Assembly: GCA_964530335.1 (NCBI GenBank)
Contig: CAZGYG010000016.1
Coordinates: 1-40,810, forward strand
Direction of reading: 5' to 3'
Source of the DNA: VGDP01 sp964530335
Lineage (GTDB): Bacteria; Pseudomonadota; Alphaproteobacteria; SP197
Length of the DNA stretch: 40,810 nt
This document shows positions 30,213-39,136 of the stretch, piece after piece. Position numbers and translations under genes: made by a program. Position 1 is the first letter of the stretch; each line of letters starts with the position of its first letter. The notes below the pieces were generated by a model. That model saw only the letters and a list, made by a program, of their open reading frames with translations. It searched no databases and was not told the DNA's origin.

Positions 30213-31955
30213 GTGGAACGCAGGCTCGCGGCGATCCTGGCCGCCGATGTGGTTGGCTACAGCCGCCTGATGGCGGCCGACGAGGGCGGCTCGCTCGCGC
30301 GGTTCAAGCTGTTGAGGTCGGACCATCTGGAGCCGGCGATCCGGGCGCACGGCGGCCGGGTGGTCGGCGAGGCGGGCGACAGCCTGCTGGTCGAGTTCGG
30401 CACTGCGACCCAGGCGGTCGCCTGCGCGGTCGAGGTGCAGGCGAAGCTCGCGGAGCTGAACGCCGAGTTGCCCGAGGACCGCCGCATGCGCTTCCGCATG
30501 GGCGTGAACCTGGGCGAGGTCATCGTCGACGGCGCGACGATCCACGGCGACGGGGTGAACATCGCCGCACGCCTGGAGAAGCTCGCTGAGCCTGGCGGTA
30601 TTATCATCGCCCGCGGTGTGCACGATCAGATCAAAGGCAAGGCCCCCTACCGCCTCGAGGATCTTGGCGAGAAGGTGCTTCACAACATTGAGGAACCGAT
30701 AAGGGTGTATCGGGTCACCGTGCCCGACTCGGTGGTCGCGTCCGGCGAAAGTTTGTCGCTGCCCGACAAGCCCTCGATCGCCGTGCTGCCGTTCACCAAC
30801 ATGTCGGGCGACCCCGATCAGGAATACTTCGCCGATGGCATGGTCGAGGAGATCATCACGGCGCTGTCGCGCATGCGCTGGCTCTTCGTGATCGCGCGCA
30901 ATTCGTCCTTCACCTACAAGGGCCGCGCCGTGGACGTGAAGCAGGTCGGACGCGAGCTGGGGGTGCGCTACGTGCTCGAAGGCGGCGTGCGCAAGGCGGG
31001 TAACAGGGTGCGCATCACAGGCCAGCTCATCGATACCGCAACGGGCGCGCATCTTTGGGCAGATCGTTTCGAGGGCGAATTAGAGGACATCTTCGATCTG
31101 CAGGATCGGGTGACCGCGAGCGTGGTGGGCGCTATCGCGCCAAAGCTGGAACAGGCAGAGATCGAGCGGGCCCAACGCAAGCCGACGGATAGTCTCGACG
31201 CCTACGACTGTTTCCTACGCGGAATGGCCGGTGTCCATCGGTGGACCAGGGAGGCCAACGAAGAGGCGTTGTCATACTTTTACCGGGCGATCGAGATCGA
31301 TCCCAACTTCGCAGCCGCCTATGGCATGGCGGCTCGATGCTATGTCCAGCGCAAGGCGGGCGGCTGGGTGACCGATCGCGCCCATGAAGTCGCCGAGGCG
31401 TCGCGGCTGGCGCGCCGGGCGGCGGACCTGGGCAGGAACGACGCGGTCGCGCTGAGCACCGCTGGAATGGCCCTCGCCGATGTCGCGGGCAATCTCGAAG
31501 ACGGCGCCGCTCTGATCGATCGCGCTCTCGCGATCGATCCGAACTCGGCGCTGGCATGGCTCTTCAGCGGGTGGGTCAAGGTCTGGCTCGGCGATCCAGA
31601 CTCCGCGATCGAACGCGTTGCCCGTGCCCTGCGCCTTAGCCCGCAGGATCCTCAAACGATCAGCATGCTGACGGCCATCGCCAATGCTCATTTCGTCGCC
31701 GGCCGCCATGACGAGGCGTTCTCCTGGGCCGAAACGGCCGCGCGGGAGCAAACGGATGTATTCTATCCGATGGTGTTGGCTGCGGCGAGCGGAGCTCTTT
31801 CGGGACGGCTTACGGAGGCACGCAAGGCCATGGAACGCTTAAGGGAGCTAAATCCCGGATTGCGTATCTCCAATCTTGCGGATCAGTTCCCGGATCGGCC
31901 GGACGGCCTCGCCAAATGGGCAAATGGACTGCGACTCGCCGGATTGCCGGAATGA
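30213..31955 (+). CDS. Class III nucleotide cyclase with TolB-like and TPR domains (plus array, gene A)
   Basis: A 580-residue cytoplasmic protein. Metal Asp D12 (AADVVGYSRLM) and D56 (VGEAGDSLLVEF) are present with NIAARLE; G52 occupies the usual Lys position. The TolB-N-like domain (SIAVLPFTNMSGDPDQEYFADG, VRYVLEGGVRKAGNRVRI) and TPR repeats follow, ending LRLAGLPE. The start is GTG (30213-30215), giving ERRLAAILAADV after the first residue, with GGGAGG about 7 bases upstream; no ATG is available in frame nearby. It leads a three-gene array, the next gene overlapping by ATGA. Its cyclase region is a mosaic, matching gene C in the 5' part (30299-30358) and gene B afterwards (30357-30520, one mismatch). 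Confidence 0.88.
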   Translation: MERRLAAILAADVVGYSRLMAADEGGSLARFKLLRSDHLEPAIRAHGGRVVGEAGDSLLVEFGTATQAVACAVEVQAKLAELNAELPEDRRMRFRMGVNLGEVIVDGATIHGDGVNIAARLEKLAEPGGIIIARGVHDQIKGKAPYRLEDLGEKVLHNIEEPIRVYRVTVPDSVVASGESLSLPDKPSIAVLPFTNMSGDPDQEYFADGMVEEIITALSRMRWLFVIARNSSFTYKGRAVDVKQVGRELGVRYVLEGGVRKAGNRVRITGQLIDTATGAHLWADRFEGELEDIFDLQDRVTASVVGAIAPKLEQAEIERAQRKPTDSLDAYDCFLRGMAGVHRWTREANEEALSYFYRAIEIDPNFAAAYGMAARCYVQRKAGGWVTDRAHEVAEASRLARRAADLGRNDAVALSTAGMALADVAGNLEDGAALIDRALAIDPNSALAWLFSGWVKVWLGDPDSAIERVARALRLSPQDPQTISMLTAIANAHFVAGRHDEAFSWAETAAREQTDVFYPMVLAAASGALSGRLTEARKAMERLRELNPGLRISNLADQFPDRPDGLAKWANGLRLAGLPE

Positions 31956-33721
31956 CCATCACCCGCCGGCTTGCCGCGATCCTCGCGGCGGACGTGGTGG
32001 GGTACTCGCGGCTGATGGCGGCCGACGAATCGGGGACGCTGGCGCGGTTCAAGCTGCTGCGCGCGGATCATGTGGAGCCGGCGCTGCTTCGGCACGGCGG
32101 GCGGGTGGTCGGCGAGGCGGGCGACAGCCTGCTGGTCGAGTTCGGCACCGCGACCCAGGCGGTCGCCTGCGCGGTCGAGGTGCAGGCGAAGCTCGCGGAG
32201 CTGAACGCCGAGTTGCCCGAGGACCGCCGCATGCGCTTCCGCATGGGCGTGAACCTGGGCGAGGTGATCGTCGATGGCTCCACGATCCACGGCGATGGGG
32301 TGAACGTGGCGGCGCGCCTGGAGAAGCTCGCCGAGCCCGGCGGGATCGTGGTGGCGCAGGCGGTCCACCAGCAGGTCAAGGGCAAGGTCCCCTACCCGTT
32401 CGAGGACCTGGGCGAGAAGACCCTGCACAACATTGCCGAGCCGGTCAGGGCGTTTCGGGTCGGCGTGGCCGTCGCGGGAGTCGCGCCCGGCGAGGGACTT
32501 GCGCTGCCCGACAAGCCCTCGATTGCCGTGCTGCCCTTCACCAACATGTCCGGCGATCCGGAGCAGGCGTACTTCAGCGACGGCCTGACCGAGGACATCA
32601 TCACCGGGCTGTCGCGGTTCCGGAACCTGTTCGTCATCGCGCGCAACTCGTCGTTCGCCTATCGCGGCCCCGCCGTGGACATGCGCCGGGTCGGGCGCGA
32701 GCTGGGCGTCCGCTACGTCCTCGAAGGCAGCGTGCGCAAGGCGGCCGGCCAGGTGCGGATCACCGCGCAGCTCGTCGATGCGGACAGTGGCGCGCACCTC
32801 TGGGCCCAACGCTACGACGGCGGACTCGAGGACATATTCGCCTTGCAGGACGAGGTGACCGGCAGCATCGTCCTCACGCTCGGGGTGCAGCTCGATGACG
32901 CCAGCCTGGATACCGGCCGCCGCAAGTCGCCCAGTAGCTTCGATGCTTACGATCTGTGGTTGCGGGCGCATCGAACAGCCTCGACGGTGCTGGACCCCCG
33001 GAACCTGGACGAGGCACGGCGTTCCCTGGAAGCGGTGGTGGCGCGCGATCCGCGCTTCGCGCGCGCCCATGCCGGTCTCGCCAATATCCATCGGGTCACG
33101 ACGTTCTTCCGGGTGGGCTCCGAACGACGGATGCACCTCGATCTTGCTCTGGCCTGCGGCCGCGCCGCCGTCGTCGCCGACGATGCCGATTCCTACACGC
33201 ATGCGGAACTGGCCCAGGCCTATATGTACCGCGACGAGTTCGAGCAGGCAGGCAAGCATTTCGAACGCTCCCATGCCCTCAATCCGAACGACGCTGCCTC
33301 TCTCGCCGCCTACGCCGAATACCGGTTGTACGCTGGCGATGCCGAGGGAGCGGCCGACAAGCTCCACACCTGCATGCGGCTCAATCCGCGCCATCCGGAA
33401 TGGTATTTCCTGCTCATGGGCATGATCCACTTGATCCGGCGCGACTACCCCGCGGCGGTCTTGAACCTGGAGCGATCCACCGACACCCTGCCCGAACTGG
33501 GCGCCTGGCGTGCGGCGGCCCATGCCCTTGCCGGTCATGCCGAGGTGGCGAAGCGGCACGCGACGGAGTTCGTGACCCGCCTGCGCACGACCGTTCCCGG
33601 CGCCGCCGACTACACGCCGCGGCAATGCGCCGAGTGGTTCATGTCGCTGACGCCCTGGCAGCGGCCGGAGGACCGAGACCATATCGCCGAGGGCCTCCGA
33701 CTGGCGGGGCTGCTCGAATGA
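31952..33721 (+). CDS. Class III nucleotide cyclase with TolB-like and TPR domains (plus array, gene B)
   Basis: A 589-residue protein, MTITRRLAAILAADV at the start. Metal Asp are D14 and D58, with G54 in the usual Lys position and NVAARLE intact. The TolB-N-like domain reads SIAVLPFTNMSGDPEQAYFSDG and VRYVLEGSVRKAAGQVRI. The TPR part (about 330-560) is distinct from genes A and C, with recognisable units such as AELAQAYMYRDEFEQAGKHF. It ends PEDRDHIAEGLRLAGLLE, the shared family terminus. ATGA overlaps link it to both neighbours, so the three are probably translated together. No membrane segment is seen. The signal sensed by the TPR part is unknown. Confidence 0.88.
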   Translation: MTITRRLAAILAADVVGYSRLMAADESGTLARFKLLRADHVEPALLRHGGRVVGEAGDSLLVEFGTATQAVACAVEVQAKLAELNAELPEDRRMRFRMGVNLGEVIVDGSTIHGDGVNVAARLEKLAEPGGIVVAQAVHQQVKGKVPYPFEDLGEKTLHNIAEPVRAFRVGVAVAGVAPGEGLALPDKPSIAVLPFTNMSGDPEQAYFSDGLTEDIITGLSRFRNLFVIARNSSFAYRGPAVDMRRVGRELGVRYVLEGSVRKAAGQVRITAQLVDADSGAHLWAQRYDGGLEDIFALQDEVTGSIVLTLGVQLDDASLDTGRRKSPSSFDAYDLWLRAHRTASTVLDPRNLDEARRSLEAVVARDPRFARAHAGLANIHRVTTFFRVGSERRMHLDLALACGRAAVVADDADSYTHAELAQAYMYRDEFEQAGKHFERSHALNPNDAASLAAYAEYRLYAGDAEGAADKLHTCMRLNPRHPEWYFLLMGMIHLIRRDYPAAVLNLERSTDTLPELGAWRAAAHALAGHAEVAKRHATEFVTRLRTTVPGAADYTPRQCAEWFMSLTPWQRPEDRDHIAEGLRLAGLLE

Positions 33722-35436
33722 CCGCAACCCGTCGCCTCGCGGCGATCCTGGCGGCGGATGTGGTGGGATACAGCCGCCTGATGGCGGCCGATGAGACCGG
33801 CACGCTCGGGCGGTTCAAGCTGTTGAGGTCGGACCATCTGGAGCCGGCGATCCGGGCGCACGGCGGCCGCGTGGTCGGCGAGGCGGGCGACAGCCTGCTG
33901 GTCGAGTTCGGCACCGCGACCCAAGCGGTGGCTTGCGCGGTCGAGGTCCAGGGCAGGCTCGCTGAATTGGAAGCCGGTTTGCCCGAGGACCGGCGCATGC
34001 GGTTCCGCATCGGCATCAATCTCGGCGAGGTGATGGTAGACGGCGCCACCATCCATGGGGATGGAGTGAACATCGCCGCGCGGCTGGAGAAGCTCGCCGA
34101 GCCCGGTGGCGTGGTCATCTCCCGCTCGGTGCACGAGCAGGTCAAGGGCAAGGTCCCGTACCGCTTCGAGGACCTGGGCGAGCAGCGGCTCCACAACATC
34201 GCCGAGCCGGCCCGCGTTTACAGGGTTGACGCGGTGTCGAGCGTCGCTTCCGCCAGGGTCAAGGAGCACCCCGCGGTCGCGGTGCTGCCCTTCGCCAACA
34301 TCTCGGGCGATCCCGAGCAGGAGTACTTCGCCGACGGCATCACTGAAGACCTGATCACGGCGCTGGCCCGCTACCGCAGCCTCATGGTGATCGCGCGCAA
34401 CTCGTCGTTCGTGTTCAAGGGCAAGGTCGCCGACGTGAAGGAAATCGGCCGCAAGCTCGGCGTCGGCTACGTCGTGGAGGGCAGCGTGCGCAAGGCGGGC
34501 AAGCGCGTGCGCGTGACCGCCCAGCTCGTCGAGGCCGCGACCGGCGCTCACCTATGGGCCGAGAAGTACGACCGCGATCTGGACGACATCTTCGCGGTCC
34601 AGGACGAGGTCGTCGAGCAGGTCACCTGGCGCGTCGCCGGCAAGGTGAGCCAGGCGGAAATAGGATCGGCCGGCCGGCGCGGCACCACGAGCGCGGACGT
34701 CTACGATCTCTACCTGACGGGCCTGGCGCACCTCAACCGCTTGACCCCCGAGGACAGCGCGAAGGCGGTCGCCCTGCTCGAGCACGCCATCGCATTGGAC
34801 CCAAATTTCGGTCGCGCTTATTCGGCCTTGGCCCGGGCGCAGATCATGTGGGCAAACGCCGAAATTATGCCTGGGTCCCTTCAAGCTTATCAGGCCGGTC
34901 TCGCCGCAGGGCTCAAATCGCTCGAGATGGAAGACGCGGACGAGTCGGCGCACGCCGAGGTCGGACATCTCTACAACCTGCTGCTCCGGCCCGACCAGGC
35001 GAAATCGCATCTCGATCGTGCCGTCGCGCTCAACCCCAACAACCCGATGACGGTGTTCTACAAGGCGTACGACCTGATGTACCGGGGCGACGCCGAGGGT
35101 GCCCTGACGTGGCTGGACCGCGCCCTTCGGCTCGACCCCATGGACCCGCCGTGGATTCACGAGGCGCTTGGCTGGGCCTATTACGCGCTCGGTCGATACG
35201 GCGAATCCGTGCAGGCGTTCACGCGCATGAGACCTCGATTCGGGTATCAGTACAGTCGCTTCGCGGCGGCGCTGGCGCAGTTGGGCCGGCTCGACGAAGC
35301 CCGGCGTCACATTGCGGAGGCGCTTCGGCTCAACCCCGGCTATACGCAGAGGGTCTTTGCTTCCGAAGAGCCTGGACAGCCATCGGACATGGAGCATTGG
35401 CTCGATGGGCTGCGCAAGGCGGGCATGCCGGAATGA
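33718..35436 (+). CDS. Class III nucleotide cyclase with TolB-like and TPR domains (plus array, gene C)
   Basis: A 572-residue protein, MTATRRLAAILAADV at the start. Metal Asp are D14 and D58, with G54 where Lys is expected, and N118 and R122 in NIAARLE. The TolB-N-like domain reads AVAVLPFANISGDPEQEYFADG and GYVVEGSVRKAGKRVRVTA. TPR repeats follow with typical AYSALARAQ and GWAYYALGRYGESVQAF units, and the end is LRKAGMPE. Part of the TPR region (34800-34900) is less GC-rich than its surroundings. The ATG overlaps the gene B stop; its own stop overlaps the ATG of stub 3. Confidence 0.88.
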   Translation: MTATRRLAAILAADVVGYSRLMAADETGTLGRFKLLRSDHLEPAIRAHGGRVVGEAGDSLLVEFGTATQAVACAVEVQGRLAELEAGLPEDRRMRFRIGINLGEVMVDGATIHGDGVNIAARLEKLAEPGGVVISRSVHEQVKGKVPYRFEDLGEQRLHNIAEPARVYRVDAVSSVASARVKEHPAVAVLPFANISGDPEQEYFADGITEDLITALARYRSLMVIARNSSFVFKGKVADVKEIGRKLGVGYVVEGSVRKAGKRVRVTAQLVEAATGAHLWAEKYDRDLDDIFAVQDEVVEQVTWRVAGKVSQAEIGSAGRRGTTSADVYDLYLTGLAHLNRLTPEDSAKAVALLEHAIALDPNFGRAYSALARAQIMWANAEIMPGSLQAYQAGLAAGLKSLEMEDADESAHAEVGHLYNLLLRPDQAKSHLDRAVALNPNNPMTVFYKAYDLMYRGDAEGALTWLDRALRLDPMDPPWIHEALGWAYYALGRYGESVQAFTRMRPRFGYQYSRFAAALAQLGRLDEARRHIAEALRLNPGYTQRVFASEEPGQPSDMEHWLDGLRKAGMPE

Positions 35437-35492
35437 CGGTGCGCCGGCGCCTCGCGCGGGGTGTCGTGATCCGGGGCGGCCTTTGCGGTTGA
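35433..35492 (+). pseudogene. Truncated class III cyclase start (stub 3)
   Basis: An ATG overlapping the gene C stop (ATGA) reads MTVRRRLARGVVIRGGLCG and then stops. The first eight residues resemble the family start MTVRRLAA, after which the match is lost. It may have decayed further than stubs 1 and 2. No Shine-Dalgarno-dependent reason for keeping this short frame is visible; the next gene has its own strong site at 35532. Confidence 0.55.
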
Positions 35493-35542
35493 CAGCGCCT
35501 CCGCTCTTGCCCGACAGAGACGGCCACACGCGGAGGTAATGA

Positions 35543-36535
35543 ATGCCGACGTTTCGCGCCCTGCTGCTGCGCCAGAGCGACGGTCGGGTCACGGCGGCGC
35601 TCGAGGACTTGGCGGTGGCCGATCTGCCCGCGGGCGAGGTGACGATCCGGGTCACGCACTCGAGCCTCAACTACAAGGACGGGCTGGTGCTCGGGGGCCT
35701 GGGCGGCCTGGTCAAGAGCTACCCCCACGTCGGCGGCATCGATCTGGCCGGCGTGGTCGAGGAATCGCGGTCGCCGGCGTTCAAGCTTGGCGACGCGGTG
35801 CTCGCCACCGGCTGGTTCGTCGGCGAGCGCCACTGGGGCGGGTATGCCGCCAAGGCGCGGCTGAAGGCGGACTGGCTGGTGCCGATGCCCGCGGGGCTCA
35901 CGGCCCAGCGGGCCATGGCGATCGGCACCGCCGGGTTCACGGCCATGCAGTCCATCGTGGCCCTGGAAGCCCACGGGCTCACGCCGGCGAAGGGCGAGGT
36001 CCTGGTGACCGGGGCGGCCGGCGGGCTGGGCAGCGTAGCGGTCGCGATCCTGGCCCGGCTGGGCTACCGGGTCGCGGCGTCCACGGGGCGCGCCGAGGCC
36101 CACGCCTACCTGACCGGGCTGGGCGCGGCCACGATCGTCGAGCGCAGGGAGCTCGCGACCCCTTCCGGCCGGCCGCTCGATAAGGAACGCTGGGCGGGGG
36201 CCATCGATGCGGTCGGCGGCGAGACCCTGGCGACGGTCCTGCGCCAGATGAGCTACGGCACGGCGGTCGCCGCGTGCGGCCTGGCCGGCGGCAACGCGCT
36301 TCCCACGACGGTGCTGCCGTTCATCCTGCGCGGCGTGAACCTGCTCGGCATCGAATCCGTCCAGTGTCCCACGCCCTTGCGCGCCCGCGTCTGGCACCGG
36401 CTGGCCACGGACCTGCCGCTCGACAAGCTCGACGCCATGACCACCGTGGCGCCGCTCGGGGCGCTGCCGGACCTGGCGCCGCGCATCCTCAAGGGCGAGA
36501 TCAGGGGCCGGACGGTGGTCGACGTCAACGCCTGA
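35543..36535 (+). CDS. acuI: Acryloyl-CoA reductase / YhdH-type quinone oxidoreductase (AcuI family)
   Basis: A 330-residue medium-chain reductase, the normal AcuI/YhdH length. The N-terminus FRALLLRQSDGRVTAALEDL and LPAGEVTIRVTHSSLNYKDG are characteristic, as is GGIDLAGVVEES, with Gly where the family usually has Pro. HWGGYAAKARL and the NADPH-binding VLVTGAAGGLGSVAVAILARLGY follow. The family reduces acryloyl-CoA to propionyl-CoA using NADPH, clearing a toxic intermediate. The ATG has a perfect GGAGGT (35532-35537) five bases upstream. It stands alone between the cyclase array and the polyamine-type transporter. Confidence 0.9.
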   Translation: MPTFRALLLRQSDGRVTAALEDLAVADLPAGEVTIRVTHSSLNYKDGLVLGGLGGLVKSYPHVGGIDLAGVVEESRSPAFKLGDAVLATGWFVGERHWGGYAAKARLKADWLVPMPAGLTAQRAMAIGTAGFTAMQSIVALEAHGLTPAKGEVLVTGAAGGLGSVAVAILARLGYRVAASTGRAEAHAYLTGLGAATIVERRELATPSGRPLDKERWAGAIDAVGGETLATVLRQMSYGTAVAACGLAGGNALPTTVLPFILRGVNLLGIESVQCPTPLRARVWHRLATDLPLDKLDAMTTVAPLGALPDLAPRILKGEIRGRTVVDVNA

Positions 36536-36582
36536 GCGCCTCCTTTTCGCGCCTGGACCCGCCATGAGGCCCGGCAAGAGGG

Positions 36583-36613
36583 TTGACTCGACGTGACCGC
36601 ATGTTGTGAAAAT
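36583..36613 (+). promoter_or_regulatory. Possible promoter of the polyamine-type transporter operon
   Basis: TTGACT (36583-36588) is a good -35 match. GAAAAT (36608-36613) follows at 19 bp and matches four of six -10 positions; the spacing is slightly long. The 236-bp space before the ABC ATPase is locally less GC-rich, as promoters here tend to be. Nothing else was seen in it. Confidence 0.35.
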
Positions 36614-36771
36614 GCACCGTCAGGGAGGTCGTCCGCGCCAACAAAGGCCGAATAACCAGCGCGCTAGGCGACCGAAGTCGAACACGTGCGTCGCGGCAGG
36701 GTCATGGACCCCGTCGCCACGGTAACGTAATGTTCCGCGACGCGGTCGTTGTGGAGGCGGGTCGAGAGCGC

Positions 36772-37899
36772 ATGGCGGAGCCCACGCAGCGGACAGGGAA
36801 CGGGACGTCGGGCGACGCCCACGCGTTCGTGCGCTTCGTCGACGTCCAGAAGACCTATGACGGCGAGGTCCTGGTCGTGAAGAACCTCAACCTCGATGTC
36901 GGCAAGGGCGAGTTCGTCACCCTCCTCGGGCCGTCGGGGTCGGGCAAGACAACGACCCTCCTCATGCTCGCGGGCTTCGAGGTGGCCACCCACGGCGACA
37001 TCGTGCTGGCCGGCCAGTCGCTGAAGCACCTGCCGCCGCACAAACGCGACATCGGCATGGTGTTCCAGAACTACGCGCTGTTCCCGCACATGACGGTCGA
37101 GGAGAACCTGGCGTTTCCGCTCCAGGTGCGGCGGATGCCCAAGGCCGAGATCGCCACCCGGATCAAGCGCGTCCTCGACATGGTGCAGCTCGGCGCCTTC
37201 GCCAAGCGGCGGCCGGCGCAGCTTTCCGGCGGCCAGCAGCAGCGGGTGGCGGTCGGGCGCGCGCTGGTCTTCGATCCCAAGCTCGTGCTGATGGACGAGC
37301 CGCTGGGGGCGCTCGACAAGCAGCTTCGCGAGCAGATGCAGCTCGAGATCCGGCACCTGCACGACCGGCTCGGCATCACGGTGGTCTACGTCACTCACGA
37401 CCAAGCCGAGGCGCTCACCATGTCGAACCGGATCGCGGTCTTCAACGACGGCGAGATCCAGCAGCTTTCGACCCCGGACGAGCTGTACGAGCGCCCGGCC
37501 AACGCCTTCGTCGCCCAGTTCATCGGCGAGAACAACCAGCTTCGGGGCCGCGTCAAGGCGCTGAACGGCACGTCCTGCGAGGTCGACGTCGAGGGCGGCG
37601 GGACGGTCCGCGCCCTGGCGGTCAAGGTCGCGGGCGTCGGCAGCCTGACGGTCCTGTCGCTCCGCCCCGAGCGGGTGCGGATCAACCCGGCGTCGGGCTC
37701 GGTGCCGAACCTGTTCCCGGCCAAGGTCGAGGAGCTGATCTACCTGGGCGATCACATTCGCACCCGGGTCTCCGTTTGCGGACACGACGATTTCGTCGTT
37801 AAATTGCCCAATTCCGAGGGTTCAGTGGAGCTCCGGACCGGCCAGGCGATTTCGGTCGGCTGGAAGATGGAAGATTGCAGGGCGCTCGACGCGTCCTGA
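36772..37899 (+). CDS. potA: Spermidine/putrescine-type ABC transporter ATPase (PotA family)
   Basis: A 375-residue ATPase from the chosen ATG. Walker A is GPSGSGKTT (53-61), the Q-loop is in MVFQNYALFPHMTVEEN, the signature is LSGGQQQRVAVGRAL, Walker B is LVLMDEPLGALD and the switch His is in VYVTHDQAEA. A C-terminal TOBE-type domain (LSLRPERVRI, VEELIYLGDHI) is typical of PotA. An in-frame ATG at 36730 would add 14 residues; I prefer 36772 because it gives the usual N-terminal length and lies just after GGAGG and GAGAG stretches, though neither site is ideal. It is the first gene of a potA-potD-potB-potC order. Confidence 0.9.
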   Translation: MAEPTQRTGNGTSGDAHAFVRFVDVQKTYDGEVLVVKNLNLDVGKGEFVTLLGPSGSGKTTTLLMLAGFEVATHGDIVLAGQSLKHLPPHKRDIGMVFQNYALFPHMTVEENLAFPLQVRRMPKAEIATRIKRVLDMVQLGAFAKRRPAQLSGGQQQRVAVGRALVFDPKLVLMDEPLGALDKQLREQMQLEIRHLHDRLGITVVYVTHDQAEALTMSNRIAVFNDGEIQQLSTPDELYERPANAFVAQFIGENNQLRGRVKALNGTSCEVDVEGGGTVRALAVKVAGVGSLTVLSLRPERVRINPASGSVPNLFPAKVEELIYLGDHIRTRVSVCGHDDFVVKLPNSEGSVELRTGQAISVGWKMEDCRALDAS

Positions 37900-37975
37900 G
37901 TACGGGCCCGAGGATATCGGGTCGAAGCAACCGCCGGCCGTGTCGGGGCCGGCCTACCAGGGAGAGAAGCAACAC

Positions 37976-39052
37976 ATGAGCAAGCACGATAAGAGGTTCA
38001 GCCTGGTCCTGGCCGGCGTCGCCGCCCTGGGCTTGGCGACGGCGGGCCAGGCCCTGGCCCAGGATTCGATCACGGTCGTCTCCTGGGGCGGCGCCTATTC
38101 GGCCAGCCAGCGTGGCGCCTACTACGAGCCGTACATGGCCTCGACCGGAATCAAGATCGTCGAGGAGGAGTACACCGGCGACATCGCCAAGATGCGGGCG
38201 ATGGTCGAATCCGGCAACGTCACCTGGGAGGTGGTCGACGTCGATGCGTCGACCGCGCTCGCGGGCTGCGATCAGGGCTTTCTCGAGGAGCTCGACTACA
38301 GCAAGATCGGCCAGCCGAAGGACAAGTTCGTCGTCGGCGGCGCGATGGACTGCGGCGTGGCGACGATCGTCTACGCCACGGTCTATGGGTACGACGCGGG
38401 CAACCTGCCGGCCGATTGGAATGGCGCGGTGCCGACCACCGTCGCCGACTTCTTCGACCTGGCGACGTTCCCCGGCAAGCGCGGCATCTACAAGAAGCCG
38501 TTCGTGAACTTGGAATGGGCGCTGATCGTCGACGGCGTCCCCCAGGCCGATATGTACGACGTGCTGCGTACGCCGGAGGGTATCGACCGCGCCTTCGCAA
38601 AGCTCGACACGATCAAGGGCTCGGCCGTGTGGTGGGAAGCCGGGGCCCAGGCTCCGGAAATCCTCGGCAACGGCGAGGTCGTCATGACCCAGGCGTGGAA
38701 CGGACGCCTGTACAACGCGGTCAAGAACGAGGGCCGGAATTTCGTCATCGTCTGGGACAACCAAGCCCTGGACTTCGACTTCTGGGCGATCATGAAGGGC
38801 ACGCCGAAGCTCGACGCCGCCTATGCCTTCCTCGCCTACGCGAGCGATCCGGTGAACATGGCCCGGCAATCGCAGTTCATCGCCTACGGCCCGAGCCATG
38901 CCGACGCGATCCCATTTGTCCCGGCCGACGTGTTGAAGGACCTGCCGACGGCGCCCGACCACATGGGCACCGCCTTCACGGTCGATCCCACGTTCTGGGC
39001 GGACAACAGCGAGGCGCTACAGGAGCGCTTCAACGCCTGGCTGGCGCAATAG
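37976..39052 (+). CDS. potD: Polyamine-type ABC transporter substrate-binding protein (PotD family)
   Basis: A 358-residue periplasmic protein. MSKHDKRFSLVLAGVAALGLATAGQALAQ is a signal peptide (hydrophobic core LVLAGVAALGLATAG, cleavage after ALA). SITVVSWGGAYSASQRGAYYEP at the start of the mature protein and NEGRNFVIVWDNQALDFDFWAI fit the PotD/PotF and related extracellular binding family. The ligand could be a polyamine or another small cationic or carboxylate compound; it cannot be fixed from sequence. The ATG has GGAGAG 9 bases upstream. It lies 76 bp after the ATPase and 84 bp before the first permease. Confidence 0.87.
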   Translation: MSKHDKRFSLVLAGVAALGLATAGQALAQDSITVVSWGGAYSASQRGAYYEPYMASTGIKIVEEEYTGDIAKMRAMVESGNVTWEVVDVDASTALAGCDQGFLEELDYSKIGQPKDKFVVGGAMDCGVATIVYATVYGYDAGNLPADWNGAVPTTVADFFDLATFPGKRGIYKKPFVNLEWALIVDGVPQADMYDVLRTPEGIDRAFAKLDTIKGSAVWWEAGAQAPEILGNGEVVMTQAWNGRLYNAVKNEGRNFVIVWDNQALDFDFWAIMKGTPKLDAAYAFLAYASDPVNMARQSQFIAYGPSHADAIPFVPADVLKDLPTAPDHMGTAFTVDPTFWADNSEALQERFNAWLAQ

Positions 39053-39136
39053 CGTAACCTCGGATCCGGGTCAGGGGGGCACGCGCCTCCCGACCCGGGT
39101 TCGGTTTTCCATGGATACCGACCAGGGATCGGATTG

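Noticed and set aside
36730..36771. Upstream ATG as the start of the PotA-like ATPase
   Set aside because: It lacks a Shine-Dalgarno-like sequence and would add an unusual 14-residue extension; it is not excluded.
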